NCBI GenBank assembly: GCA_039812705.1 | Contig: JBDIBA010000001.1 | Location: 31,918-95,917, forward strand | Length of the DNA: 64,000 nucleotides | Direction of reading: 5' to 3' | From: JBDIBA01 sp039812705 | GTDB taxonomy: Bacteria > Actinomycetota > Acidimicrobiia > Acidimicrobiales > JBBSGY01 | Shown: piece after piece, positions 17,101-23,920 of the stretch | Layout: the number at the start of each line of letters is the position of its first letter | Position numbering within the stretch: the first letter of the stretch is position 1 | The notes under the pieces: model-generated | Told to the model about the DNA's origin: nothing | Seen by the model: only the letters and a program-made list of their open reading frames with translations | The model's database searches: none | Made by a program: the position numbers and the translations under genes

Positions 17101-17677
17101 TGCTGCCGTTGGCTACGACCTCTACGTTCAGATGGTGTCCGAAGCCGTGGCAGAGCTGAAGGGCGAACCAATTCGAGAGCCCGCCGAAATCAAACTTGAA
17201 GTGCCGGTCAACGCCAACTTGTCAGACGAGTACATCGGTCGCGAAGACCTGCGTTTGGAGGCGTATAAGCGATTGGCCACAGTCACAAGTGACAGCGAGG
17301 TTGATGACATTCGTCGCGAATGGCTTGACCGCTATGGTCCCATTCCTCAAGAAGCAGAGGCGCTGCTTGAGGTTGCTGCACTGCGTGCTGAATGCGTACG
17401 CACCGGCGTTCGTGAAGTCTCTGTTAGTCGTGATGTTGCTCGCATCTCGCCTCTGCAGCTCAAGGCCAGTGCATCCATTCGCTTGAAGCGGGTCTATCCA
17501 AATGCAGTAGAGAAACAAGACCTTGAGCAGATTCAAGTGCCGTTGCCTCGCAAGTCCGCCGTGCGATTTGGCACGAAGAAGCCAGACGAGAAGGAAGCAG
17601 AATCGATTGTTGTCATGTTGACTCGGTTCTTGCGTGACATGGTTCCGGTTGAAGGCGTTGAGGGAGCGGCATCGTGA
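14165..17677 (+). CDS. mfd: Transcription-repair coupling factor Mfd
   Basis: 1170 residues, full length. The N-terminal UvrB-like module is followed by the CarD-like RNA polymerase-interacting domain (YVVHHVHGVGKYVGMV near residue 495). Then come superfamily 2 helicase motifs: Walker A GDVGFGKTEVAIRAAF near 638, DEEQ box VVDEEQRFGV near 738, LSATPIPRTLEMSL near 763, and the TRG region ATTIVESGIDMP-like segment near 880 (here STTIVESGIDMP). The C-terminal TRCF domain follows. It removes stalled RNA polymerase and recruits UvrA. The stop overlaps the mazG start (GTGA). Confidence 0.97.
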   Translation: MLTALPPLLRSQESLMSILGAPSRAVAVPDAVRAFFLAGLNHLSAPPVTLVVVATTNDAQKLVNDLGVWLGEESVSLFPAWETLPFERVSPAVETMGERQRVLWKLKSIADDTGANDKAQQSRHVIVAPIKSLLQLLGPDNAASDPVCVRKGDTVDPMKLVERLVSAGYRRDYQVEHRGDVAVRGSIVDVFGSTADAPVRIDLWGDEVDRLSEFAIADQRSTNDVDSVELFPCREVLPTQDTKSRAQQLSRLEPWGREQWEKLSEGQLFEGMESWLPWISVRERVLTDLLPRDSQILLVEPRRMRDRASELQDEERALAETLASTWSARKEGEDPFPHLHVDFERLLEATPASVRFLTSVPESPDTPSVDARGWGDIAGDGARVAKSITELVDDGYRVVLTAETPSSAQRMSHALSEQGVTAPVALDAQDHDAHWARESGAHVVVASLEKGFVFAPAKLAVLSEADVNGRRRSHRKPKARSRAMEGFFDQLQPGDYVVHHVHGVGKYVGMVKRNLGGAERDYLMLEYKGNDRLYVPSDQIDAIRPYTGGETPTLNKMGGSDFGRTKSRVQQAVREIAQELVVLYQRRTHSPGHAFGADTPWQRELEENFPFTETTDQLKAIEEVKDDMEREVPMDRLVCGDVGFGKTEVAIRAAFKAVQDNKQVAVLVPTTLLAQQHFQTFSDRFAGYPVRVEVLSRFLTSAQQKRVIKEIADGEVDVVIGTHKLLSDKIAFPRLGLLVVDEEQRFGVTHKEAIKQLQNQVDVLTLSATPIPRTLEMSLTGIRDLTILNTPPAERQPILTYVGEANDQAVSEAIRRELLREGQVFYIHNRVHDIDRKAAEIRELVPEARVAIAHGQMDEGSLEQIIYDFWENKYDVLVSTTIVESGIDMPTVNTLVVDRADRLGLGQLHQLRGRVGRSGQRAYAYLFYPPDVSLSEQAYERLKTIGENTALGSGFKIAMRDLEIRGAGNLLGGTQSGHIAAVGYDLYVQMVSEAVAELKGEPIREPAEIKLEVPVNANLSDEYIGREDLRLEAYKRLATVTSDSEVDDIRREWLDRYGPIPQEAEALLEVAALRAECVRTGVREVSVSRDVARISPLQLKASASIRLKRVYPNAVEKQDLEQIQVPLPRKSAVRFGTKKPDEKEAESIVVMLTRFLRDMVPVEGVEGAAS

Positions 17678-18948
17678 CAAACAAAGCGACAATTGTTGTG
17701 GTGGGTCTTGGTCCTGCCGACCGCGACCTAATAACCAAGTCCGCACACGATGCATTGGCTGGCGATCATGTCTATCTGCGAACCCGCAAGCATCCAGCGG
17801 CGCAACCATTTACAAACGCCGTCAGCTTTGACGATGTGTATGACTCTGCCGAGCGCATCGAAGACGTTTACCCCGAGATCGTTGAACGCCTAGTTGCGGC
17901 TGCTCAAGAACACGGTCGCATTGTCTATGCCGTGCCTGGTTCTCCGTTGGTTGCAGAAGCAACCGTCGTGGGGTTGCGCGCGAGGTCCGACGTCGACGTC
18001 TCGATCATTGCTGCGTTGTCGTTCCTTGACCTGTGTTGGCAGGAGCTTGGTGTTGACCCGCTTGATGTTTCGCCGCGCATTGTCGATGGGCGCGCGTTTG
18101 CTGTCGAGGCCGCGGGGGAGCGCGGCCCAATGCTTGTTGCTCAATGCGATCAGCAATGGGTGCTGAGTGACATCAAGCTTGCTTACGAGAACGAAACTCC
18201 AGACACCGTGACTGTCTTGCAGCGCCTCGGCTCGCCCGATCAAGCCGTTTTCACGCTGCCCTGGGAAGATTTGGACCGCAGCGTTGAAGCCGACGAACGC
18301 ACCAGCCTTTGGATTGAAAACGTTCCAAGTCCCGTTGCCATGGAGCTGTCTCGGCTCGATTCCGTTTCGCAAGAACTGCGTGTCAGGTGTCCCTGGGACG
18401 CCAAGCAGACGCACGCGAGTCTGTCCAAGCACTTGATTGAGGAAAGTTACGAAGCCGTTGAGGCCATGAACGGCGACGACGATGATCACCTGATTGAAGA
18501 GTTGGGCGACGTGTTGTTTCAAGTGTTTGCTCACAGCACAATCGCAACTCAACAGGGTCGCTTTACCGTGGGCGACGTTGCTAAGGCCGTGACGGACAAG
18601 CTGGTCGAACGTCACCCTCACGTTTATGGCGATGAGTCCGCCGCAACTGCAGATGAAGTTGTGAAGAACTGGGAGGTCAACAAGATGTCCTCCAAGGGTC
18701 GCAGTAGTGCAATGGAAGGAATACCGGCCGACCTTCCGTCTTTGATGTATGCATCAAAAGTTCTTTCGCGCGCCAAGGCTGCGGGTTTTGTTGAATCCGC
18801 ATCAACCGAATCGGCCCAGGAGTTGGGCGATGTGTTGTTGCGCCTAGTCGCCCAGGCAGCAGAAGCGGGACAAGACCCTGAAGTCGCACTGCGCATGGCG
18901 GTCGATCGCTATCGCGAAAGATTCTTGAGTTACGAACAACGCAAGTAG
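17674..18948 (+). CDS. mazG: Tetrapyrrole methylase-MazG fusion (YabN-type NTP pyrophosphohydrolase)
   Basis: 424 residues in two domains. Residues 1-220 have the tetrapyrrole-methylase fold (TIVVVGLGPADRDLI at the start, YAVPGSPLVAEATV near 85). Residues ~245-424 form the MazG domain, with CPWDAKQTHASL, the metal-binding EESYEAVEA and EELGDVLFQVF motifs, and a second, weaker EELGDV-like copy (AQELGDVLLRLV) near the end. MazG hydrolyses noncanonical NTPs or lowers ppGpp; the role of the methylase-like half is unclear. It overlaps mfd by four bases, as in other Actinobacteria. Confidence 0.92.
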   Translation: MTNKATIVVVGLGPADRDLITKSAHDALAGDHVYLRTRKHPAAQPFTNAVSFDDVYDSAERIEDVYPEIVERLVAAAQEHGRIVYAVPGSPLVAEATVVGLRARSDVDVSIIAALSFLDLCWQELGVDPLDVSPRIVDGRAFAVEAAGERGPMLVAQCDQQWVLSDIKLAYENETPDTVTVLQRLGSPDQAVFTLPWEDLDRSVEADERTSLWIENVPSPVAMELSRLDSVSQELRVRCPWDAKQTHASLSKHLIEESYEAVEAMNGDDDDHLIEELGDVLFQVFAHSTIATQQGRFTVGDVAKAVTDKLVERHPHVYGDESAATADEVVKNWEVNKMSSKGRSSAMEGIPADLPSLMYASKVLSRAKAAGFVESASTESAQELGDVLLRLVAQAAEAGQDPEVALRMAVDRYRERFLSYEQRK

Positions 18949-18994
18949 TCGATCAATGCCCGTTGTTTGCTGAATCGATTTTGCAATGGGTTTG

Positions 18995-19000
18995 TATCGT
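18995..19000 (+). promoter_or_regulatory. Extended -10 box of the GNAT gene
   Basis: TATCGT preceded by TG, ending seven bases before ATG 19008; no ribosome site is present. Confidence 0.42.
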
Positions 19001-19007
19001 GTTGCTC

Positions 19008-19559
19008 ATGGATGTTTCAGAAGTATTGACTTTCCGACGCGTCCGCGACGCCGCAGATTTTGACGGTTTGCGCATTGCGGCCTTAGTGCCCGGACATCCT
19101 GGTCATCCAGTTCGTTGGTCATATGACAACGCGCCTTCATCTGTTCACATTGGCGCCTACTTGAAGGACGAGTTGATCGGCTGCGTCAGCAGCTACGACA
19201 CGCGAGATCTCGATCCCGAGGCGCCGGCCTCGGTGCGCCTGCATTCAATGGCCATTGATGCATCGGTTCGCGGAATGGGATTGGGTCGCAAGCTGCTTGG
19301 CGAACTTGCCCGGGTGTTGCTTATCGAAGGTGGCGACTTTGAGATTCTTGAAGCCACCGCACGCGACTCGGCTGTCGGCTTTTACAACCGGCTCGGTTTT
19401 GAGCTTGGACCCAAGGGTCGTTTCGAGTTCAAAGAGACCGGTTTCGCAGCAAACTGGATCCAAATCTCTCGTGAGAAAATGGCCAGCTGCTTGCTGAGCG
19501 ACCCTCTCAAGGTTTCCAGGTCACAAGTTCGTCCTGCGTGGTTTCCAGCAAGCGCTTGA
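19008..19559 (+). CDS. GNAT-family N-acetyltransferase
   Basis: 183 residues from ATG 19008. The GNAT core is clear: LHSMAIDASVRGMGLGRKLLGEL at residues ~77-99 contains the Q/RxxGxG/A acetyl-CoA loop (RGMGLG), followed by LEATARDSAVGFYNRLGFELGPK, the motif-B helix and strand. The acceptor substrate is not recognisable. It breaks the usual mazG-eno adjacency together with the RNA-like stretch and slipin that follow. A -10 box seven bases upstream suggests its own leaderless promoter. Confidence 0.85.
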   Translation: MDVSEVLTFRRVRDAADFDGLRIAALVPGHPGHPVRWSYDNAPSSVHIGAYLKDELIGCVSSYDTRDLDPEAPASVRLHSMAIDASVRGMGLGRKLLGELARVLLIEGGDFEILEATARDSAVGFYNRLGFELGPKGRFEFKETGFAANWIQISREKMASCLLSDPLKVSRSQVRPAWFPASA

Positions 19560-19583
19560 TCCCACCGGGGTCATTGCGGTCAC

Positions 19584-19815
19584 TATAGTTGGGGTTGGGT
19601 ATCTACCCTTCGCGACTTCGCCGCATCTGCGGGCTGTCTGCACAACCTTCAGGTGGTTGTGGGCTGCAAACCCATAAAACAGGTACGCCCTGCCTTTGGC
19701 GGGCGGGGGTTCGAATCCCCGCGCAGTTAGCCACTCAGGCGTCGGACTTCGGTCAGTGGGTGGAGGGCCTTGCGGGTTCACGCCCCCGCCTGATGCCCAT
19801 GACGCCTGAGTGGCA
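19584..19815 (+). ncRNA. Structured RNA candidate, partly tRNA-like
   Basis: A 278-base gap between two genes with dense secondary structure. TATAGT at 19584-19589 could be its -10 box. Hairpins in order: GGGTA/TACCC (19597-19608), CCGCA/TGCGG (19621-19632), ACAACC/GGTTGT with loop TTCAGGT (19642-19660), GGG/CCC with loop CTGCAAA (19661-19673), GCCC-GCC/GGCGGGC (19687-19704), and GGGG/CCCC with loop TTCGAAT (19706-19720). GGCTGTCTGC (19632-19641) can pair with GCAGTTAGCC (19723-19732). A perfect 14-bp inverted repeat (19730-19743 with 19801-19814) follows. The arms resemble a tRNA with anticodon GCA and a long variable arm, but the fit is imperfect. It could instead be a structured leader of slipin. 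Confidence 0.4.
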
Positions 19816-19837
19816 GCTGCAATGCCAAACTTCGCCA

Positions 19838-20572
19838 ATGGAAGCTCTCGTGACGATTGTTGTTCTCATGGTTCTCGGCGTGGTGCTTTTTGCGCTAACG
19901 CCCTTCAAGAAGTTTGTAGTTGAGGCCCATGAGCGTGGCGTGTTGTTCAAAAACGGCAGGTTCATTACCCAGTTCGAGGCGGGCAGACACTGGTGTTACG
20001 GCTTTGGCATGCGACTTGAGACCGTTGACCTTCGTCGCCGAACCGTAACTGTTCCTGGTCAAGAACTGATTACTGCGGACGGCGTGGGCATCAAGGTGTC
20101 GCTCGTGATGGAGTTCGAGGTGCGCGATGCGGTACTTGCCTTGATGGTCATGCAAGACTTTTATTTGGCGCTCTATTCGGCAGCACAGCTTGCGCTCCGC
20201 GATGTTGTGGCCGGCAAGACCCTTGACGAGGTGATGGCCGAGCGCAATCAATTCGGTGCGGCACTTGTTGAGCGCAGTGGACCAACGGCGGGTGAATGCG
20301 GTGTCCGGATTGTCCGTCTGGAAGTCAAAGACATCATGTTGCCCAACGAGTTGAAGCGCATTTACAACCAGCTGGCCGAGGCCAAGCAAGAGGCGCTTGC
20401 AGAGTTGGAACGCGCCCGTGGCAGGGCTGCGGTGACCCGCAGCATGTTGAACACGGCAAAGCTCTACGAGGAGCACCCTCAGCTCGCTCAAATGCGCTTG
20501 CTCGACGCCGTTTCTCAGGGCGGCAACACCATTGTGGTGGGCACCAACGGCGTTGCCGACGTATTGCACTGA
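19838..20572 (+). CDS. Slipin: SPFH/Band 7 membrane protein
   Basis: 244 residues from ATG 19838; the frame stays open upstream across the RNA-like region but that part does not look like protein. One N-terminal membrane segment (VTIVVLMVLGVVLFALT) is followed by the SPFH domain: FVVEAHERGVLFKNGRF, VPGQELITADGVGIKVSL, YSAAQLALRDVVAGKTLDEV, and VRIVRLEVKDIMLP. The C-terminal part is an Ala/Glu-rich coiled coil (YNQLAEAKQEALAELERARG). SPFH proteins scaffold membrane microdomains. A typical slipin partner, NfeD, is not present. No ribosome site is visible. Confidence 0.88.
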   Translation: MEALVTIVVLMVLGVVLFALTPFKKFVVEAHERGVLFKNGRFITQFEAGRHWCYGFGMRLETVDLRRRTVTVPGQELITADGVGIKVSLVMEFEVRDAVLALMVMQDFYLALYSAAQLALRDVVAGKTLDEVMAERNQFGAALVERSGPTAGECGVRIVRLEVKDIMLPNELKRIYNQLAEAKQEALAELERARGRAAVTRSMLNTAKLYEEHPQLAQMRLLDAVSQGGNTIVVGTNGVADVLH

Positions 20573-20645
20573 GAGTGGCGACACGCTGGGGAGTTGGGGC
20601 GTGACTATGCGGCGCAATTTCCCTTCCGCAGCGCACGTAAACCGC

Positions 20646-20651
20646 TAGCGT
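20646..20651 (+). promoter_or_regulatory. -10 box of eno (leaderless type)
   Basis: TAGCGT ends eight bases before GTG 20660; no Shine-Dalgarno is present. Confidence 0.4.
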
Positions 20652-20659
20652 TGTTGCCT

Positions 20660-21949
20660 GTGAGTGCCATTCAAGATGTCCTGGCCCGCGAAGTCTTCGA
20701 CTCGCGTGGTAACCCAACGGTCGAAGTCGATGTGACTCTGGAAAGCGGAGCCACGGGCCGCGCGATGGTTCCGTCAGGCGCCTCGACCGGAGAGCATGAA
20801 GCTGTTGAGCTGCGCGACGGCGGTGAACGTCTTGCCGGTAAGGGTGTTGAATCCGCGGTCGAGAACGTCAACACCGAAATCCGTGACGCCATCGAGGGCT
20901 TTGGGTCTTTCGATCAGCGCGGTCTAGACGATTTGTTGTGTTCACTTGATGGAACCCACAACAAGGGCCGGCTTGGCGCCAATGCGTTGCTTGGTGTTTC
21001 TCTGGCCAACGCGCGAGCATCTGCTGACGAGTTGGGAATGCCGCTGTTCCGTTATGTCGGTGGCGTGAACGCGGGTGTGTTGCCGTTGCCGATGTTCAAC
21101 GTTTTGAACGGTGGCGCACATGCCGACAACAACATTGACCTTCAAGAGTTCATGGTCATGCCGGTGGGCGCATCGTCGTTTGCCGAAGCCATGGAGTGGG
21201 GTGTTGACACCTACCAAGCCCTTAAGAAATTGTTGAAGACGAAGGGCCTTTCGACAGCTGTTGGTGATGAGGGTGGTTTTGCACCCGACCTCGACTCAAA
21301 CGAAGCCGCGTTGGGTCTGTTGCTTGAGGCAATCGAAGCCGCTGGCTATCGACCTAATGACGACTTGGCCATTGCGCTTGACCCAGCATCAAGCGAGGTT
21401 TACGACAACGGCAAGTACGTCTTGGCTGGTGAGGGTCGCACCTTTAGTTCCGAAGAGTTTGTTGATTACTGGGCCGACCTCGCTGCGCGTTACCCGATTG
21501 TCAGCATCGAAGACGCAATGGCAGAAGACGACTGGGAAGGCTGGGGCAACCTCACCGAAACGCTTGGTGGACAACTGCAACTTGTTGGCGATGATCTGTT
21601 TGTCACCGATGTCGATCGCTTGGAGCGCGGCATCACAACGGGCGTTGCGAACTCCATCTTGGTGAAGGTCAACCAAATAGGCACTCTCACCGAAGCCCTC
21701 GACGCCGTTGCTATGGCAAATCGCAACGGTTACACGGCGGTCATGTCGCACCGTTCTGGCGAAACCGAAGACCCAATCATTGCGGACCTCGCGGTTGCAA
21801 CGAACTGTGGCCAGATCAAGACCGGCGCGCCCGCGCGCTCGGACCGCATCGCGAAGTACAACCAATTGCTGCGTATCGAAGCTGCGCTTGGTGACTCCGC
21901 GGTGTTTCGGGGCGGGGTTGGCCTTGCGTCGTTCGGGGCGGGCGCCTGA
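20660..21949 (+). CDS. eno: Enolase
   Basis: 429 residues from GTG 20660, which places the conserved IQDVLAREVFDSRGNPTVEV at residues 4-23; the longer frame from 20594 adds a non-conserved extension. Hallmarks: SGASTGEHEAVELRD (39-53), GGAHADNNIDLQEFMV, VGDEGGFAPD near 200, the metal ligands in SIEDAMAEDDW, and signature ILVKVNQIGTLTEAL near 334. It converts 2-phosphoglycerate to PEP in glycolysis. The stop overlaps the ftsB start by one base. Confidence 0.97.
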   Translation: MSAIQDVLAREVFDSRGNPTVEVDVTLESGATGRAMVPSGASTGEHEAVELRDGGERLAGKGVESAVENVNTEIRDAIEGFGSFDQRGLDDLLCSLDGTHNKGRLGANALLGVSLANARASADELGMPLFRYVGGVNAGVLPLPMFNVLNGGAHADNNIDLQEFMVMPVGASSFAEAMEWGVDTYQALKKLLKTKGLSTAVGDEGGFAPDLDSNEAALGLLLEAIEAAGYRPNDDLAIALDPASSEVYDNGKYVLAGEGRTFSSEEFVDYWADLAARYPIVSIEDAMAEDDWEGWGNLTETLGGQLQLVGDDLFVTDVDRLERGITTGVANSILVKVNQIGTLTEALDAVAMANRNGYTAVMSHRSGETEDPIIADLAVATNCGQIKTGAPARSDRIAKYNQLLRIEAALGDSAVFRGGVGLASFGAGA

Positions 21950-22344
21950 TGGTCGCAACAACCCGTACGGCAAATGGTGTGTTGCTTGGTCAGCGCATGC
22001 GCCGCGTTGTGCTTGCAGTAATTGTCATTGCTGCTGTTTATCTTTTGGCGGTTACACCGGCGCGCACTTGGTGGGACCAGCGTCAGGACATGCACGCGGC
22101 TTCGCAGCGCTACGAAGCATTGAAGGTTGCCAATGCAGATCTCGAAAAGCGCGCGGCAGCCTTGCGCGATGACAAAAACGTTGAAGCGCTGGCACGCGAT
22201 CGATACGAATTGGTACCCGCGGGCAAAGACGCTTACGCGGTAATGCCTGCGCCGTCACAAGCCGTGCCGGCAGGTGCCACAGATGGCGACCCCGAAAAGT
22301 CTTGGTGGTCCAAAACCATCGACACCGTTGAGTTTTGGGATTAG
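21949..22344 (+). CDS. FtsB/DivIC-family septum protein
   Basis: 131 residues. A short cytoplasmic N-terminus is followed by one membrane segment (RVVLAVIVIAAVYLLAV), a periplasmic coiled coil (QRYEALKVANADLEKRAAALRD) and a DKNVEALARDRYELVPAGKDAY motif typical of FtsB/DivIC. It joins FtsL and FtsQ at the division site. The order eno-ftsB-DUF501-ppx is the standard actinobacterial one; start and stop codons overlap on both sides, indicating one operon. Confidence 0.92.
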   Translation: MVATTRTANGVLLGQRMRRVVLAVIVIAAVYLLAVTPARTWWDQRQDMHAASQRYEALKVANADLEKRAAALRDDKNVEALARDRYELVPAGKDAYAVMPAPSQAVPAGATDGDPEKSWWSKTIDTVEFWD

Positions 22345-22853
22345 TGAACGCACCGAAGTTTGACCTTGGCGCCGAGCCGAGCCTTGAAGACCAAGCAGCA
22401 GTAACCGAATTCTTGGGCTTTGCGCCGCGTGGGCAGTTCAGTGTGACCGTGCGTCGCTCAGACGGAAAACCCGCGGTGCTTAAAAACGCGCCGTTGATGT
22501 TTGACGGCACTCCCATGCCAACGCTCTATTGGTTGATTGACCCCGAGTTGGTGAAAGAGGTTGGCCAGATTGAATCCAGCGGCGGAGTCGACTTGGCAGA
22601 AAATGAAGTCGACCCTGTTGAGCTGGACGAGTGCCACGCAAGCTATCGACAAGAACGCGATGCACTAATGCCGACCGACTGGCAAGGGCCTGCGCCTTCG
22701 GGTGGTGTCGGCGGAACCCGCACGGGCGTGAAGTGTTTGCATGCGCACTACGCGTACTTCCTGAGTGGCGGTAAAGACCCGGTTGCAACGTGGCTAGTCA
22801 TGCGTTTGCGAAGGTTGCGCAAGCAGCAATCCGCGTCAACGGGGGAGCAATAG
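22344..22853 (+). CDS. DUF501-family protein
   Basis: 169 residues from GTG 22344, overlapping the ftsB stop (TAGTG). DUF501 hallmarks: FLGFAPRGQFSVTVRRSDG at residues 23-41, the TPMPTLYWLIDPELVKEVGQIES segment near 57, and the Cys/His-bearing GGTRTGVKCLHAHYAYFLSGG near residue 127. The function is unknown. It is strictly conserved between ftsB and ppx in Actinobacteria, which suggests a link to division or phosphate metabolism (inference). Confidence 0.92.
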   Translation: MNAPKFDLGAEPSLEDQAAVTEFLGFAPRGQFSVTVRRSDGKPAVLKNAPLMFDGTPMPTLYWLIDPELVKEVGQIESSGGVDLAENEVDPVELDECHASYRQERDALMPTDWQGPAPSGGVGGTRTGVKCLHAHYAYFLSGGKDPVATWLVMRLRRLRKQQSASTGEQ

Positions 22854-23749
22854 TGGCGAATCGTGCAGCAATCGATTGTGGGTCAAACACAACGAGGCTC
22901 TTGATTGTCGATGACCAAGACAAAGTGTTGGCGCGAGAACTTGCATACACGCGCCTCGGGAAAGGCGTTGACAGCTTCGGCGCGCTGGACGCCGGATCGC
23001 TTGACGCATGTGAAGAAGCGCTGCGTGATTTCTCAAAGTTGTTACTGGAGCACAACGTCGAAAAGCTGGGCGTGTTTGCAACTTCGGCCGTGCGCGATGC
23101 AAGCAACGCAGATGATTTCGTAAAACAGGTTGAACACATCTTGAAGGTGAGTCCTCGCATTCTGAGTGGCGAAGATGAAGCGCGACTCACGTACTTGGGC
23201 GCAACTGCGAATTTGCCCGATGGCGACTACGCGTTAATTGACATTGGCGGGGGATCGACAGAGTTTGCGTGGCGAACGAACGAATCCAATTCGCCCGTGT
23301 TTTCGTCGATTGATGTCGGCGCTGTGCGAATGACGGAGCGTTGTATGCGCTCCGATCCACCAACCGAAAGCGAACTTGTCGAAGCCCAGGGCCAAATTGC
23401 AGAAGCATTCGGTCCAGTAGTTCGACCATCGGGAAAACCAACACTGATTGGTGTAGCCGGAACCGTGACGACAATCGCGGCGCTCTCGTTGGGACTCTCG
23501 GAATACGACCCCGACAAGGTGCATGGCTCGACGCTTTCGCGCGCCGACGTTTTCAAGTGGACCGAAACCCTGGTTGAAGAAACCGCACAACAGCGAATGG
23601 CGCGTGGTGTTCCAGAGGGCAGGGCTGGGGTGATTGCGGCGGGCGCAATGATCCTCGATCTTGCGTTCGAGGTCTTTGGTTTCGATCAAGTCTTGGTTAG
23701 CGAACGAGACAATCTCGACGGCCAAGTCGCGCTTCTAAAAAACCTCTGA
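22853..23749 (+). CDS. ppx: Ppx/GppA-family exopolyphosphatase
   Basis: 298 residues from GTG 22853 (TAGTG overlap with DUF501, GGGGGAG ribosome site). Actin-like ATPase-fold motifs: AAIDCGSNTTRLLIVD at residues 5-20, FATSAVRDASNADDF near 79, LSGEDEARLTYLGA near 104, and ALIDIGGGSTEF near 127. These short Ppx/GppA proteins hydrolyse polyphosphate or pppGpp; which one cannot be decided. It closes the housekeeping block. Confidence 0.92.
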   Translation: MANRAAIDCGSNTTRLLIVDDQDKVLARELAYTRLGKGVDSFGALDAGSLDACEEALRDFSKLLLEHNVEKLGVFATSAVRDASNADDFVKQVEHILKVSPRILSGEDEARLTYLGATANLPDGDYALIDIGGGSTEFAWRTNESNSPVFSSIDVGAVRMTERCMRSDPPTESELVEAQGQIAEAFGPVVRPSGKPTLIGVAGTVTTIAALSLGLSEYDPDKVHGSTLSRADVFKWTETLVEETAQQRMARGVPEGRAGVIAAGAMILDLAFEVFGFDQVLVSERDNLDGQVALLKNL

Positions 23750-23787
23750 TGCGCTCGGCGACAACATGTGGGGCGCCAGGCGACGTC

Positions 23788-23848
23788 CGACAAATTGTCG
23801 CAAAACCGTCACCATTCGGTTGGTGAATGTTTCCTGCCCGTGTATCAT
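23788..23848 (+). promoter_or_regulatory. Promoter region of the secretion cluster
   Basis: TTGGTG (23820-23825) and TATCAT (23843-23848) are 17 bases apart, a good sigma-70-type promoter. A 13-bp palindrome CGACAAATTGTCG (23788-23800) and an imperfect ACC...GGT dyad overlapping the -35 lie just upstream and could bind a regulator. The first gene follows after a ~70-base leader with a very strong GGAGGGGAGGG ribosome site. Confidence 0.55.
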
Positions 23849-23920
23849 AAAGCAATCAGCTGGGTGCTCAACCGAGTACCGAAGCATTGTTTGTTGTTTT
23901 GATTTGGAGGGGAGGGCAGC

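Noticed and set aside
19642..19673. Ordinary tRNA-Leu (anticodon CAG) using the TTCAGGT loop
   Set aside because: The loop matches tRNA-Leu(CAG), but no D-arm precedes it and a ~29-base excess separates the putative variable arm from the T-arm.
19584..19733. tmRNA (ssrA)
   Set aside because: A GACTTCG stretch and a T-arm are reminiscent of tmRNA, but the span is only ~140 bases, there is no tag reading frame, and the ends do not pair as GGGGCTG/CAGCTCC.
19755..19780. T-box riboswitch upstream of slipin
   Set aside because: GGGTGGAGGGCC is only loosely like the T-box sequence; no Stem I or specifier loop was found, and slipin is not an amino-acid gene.
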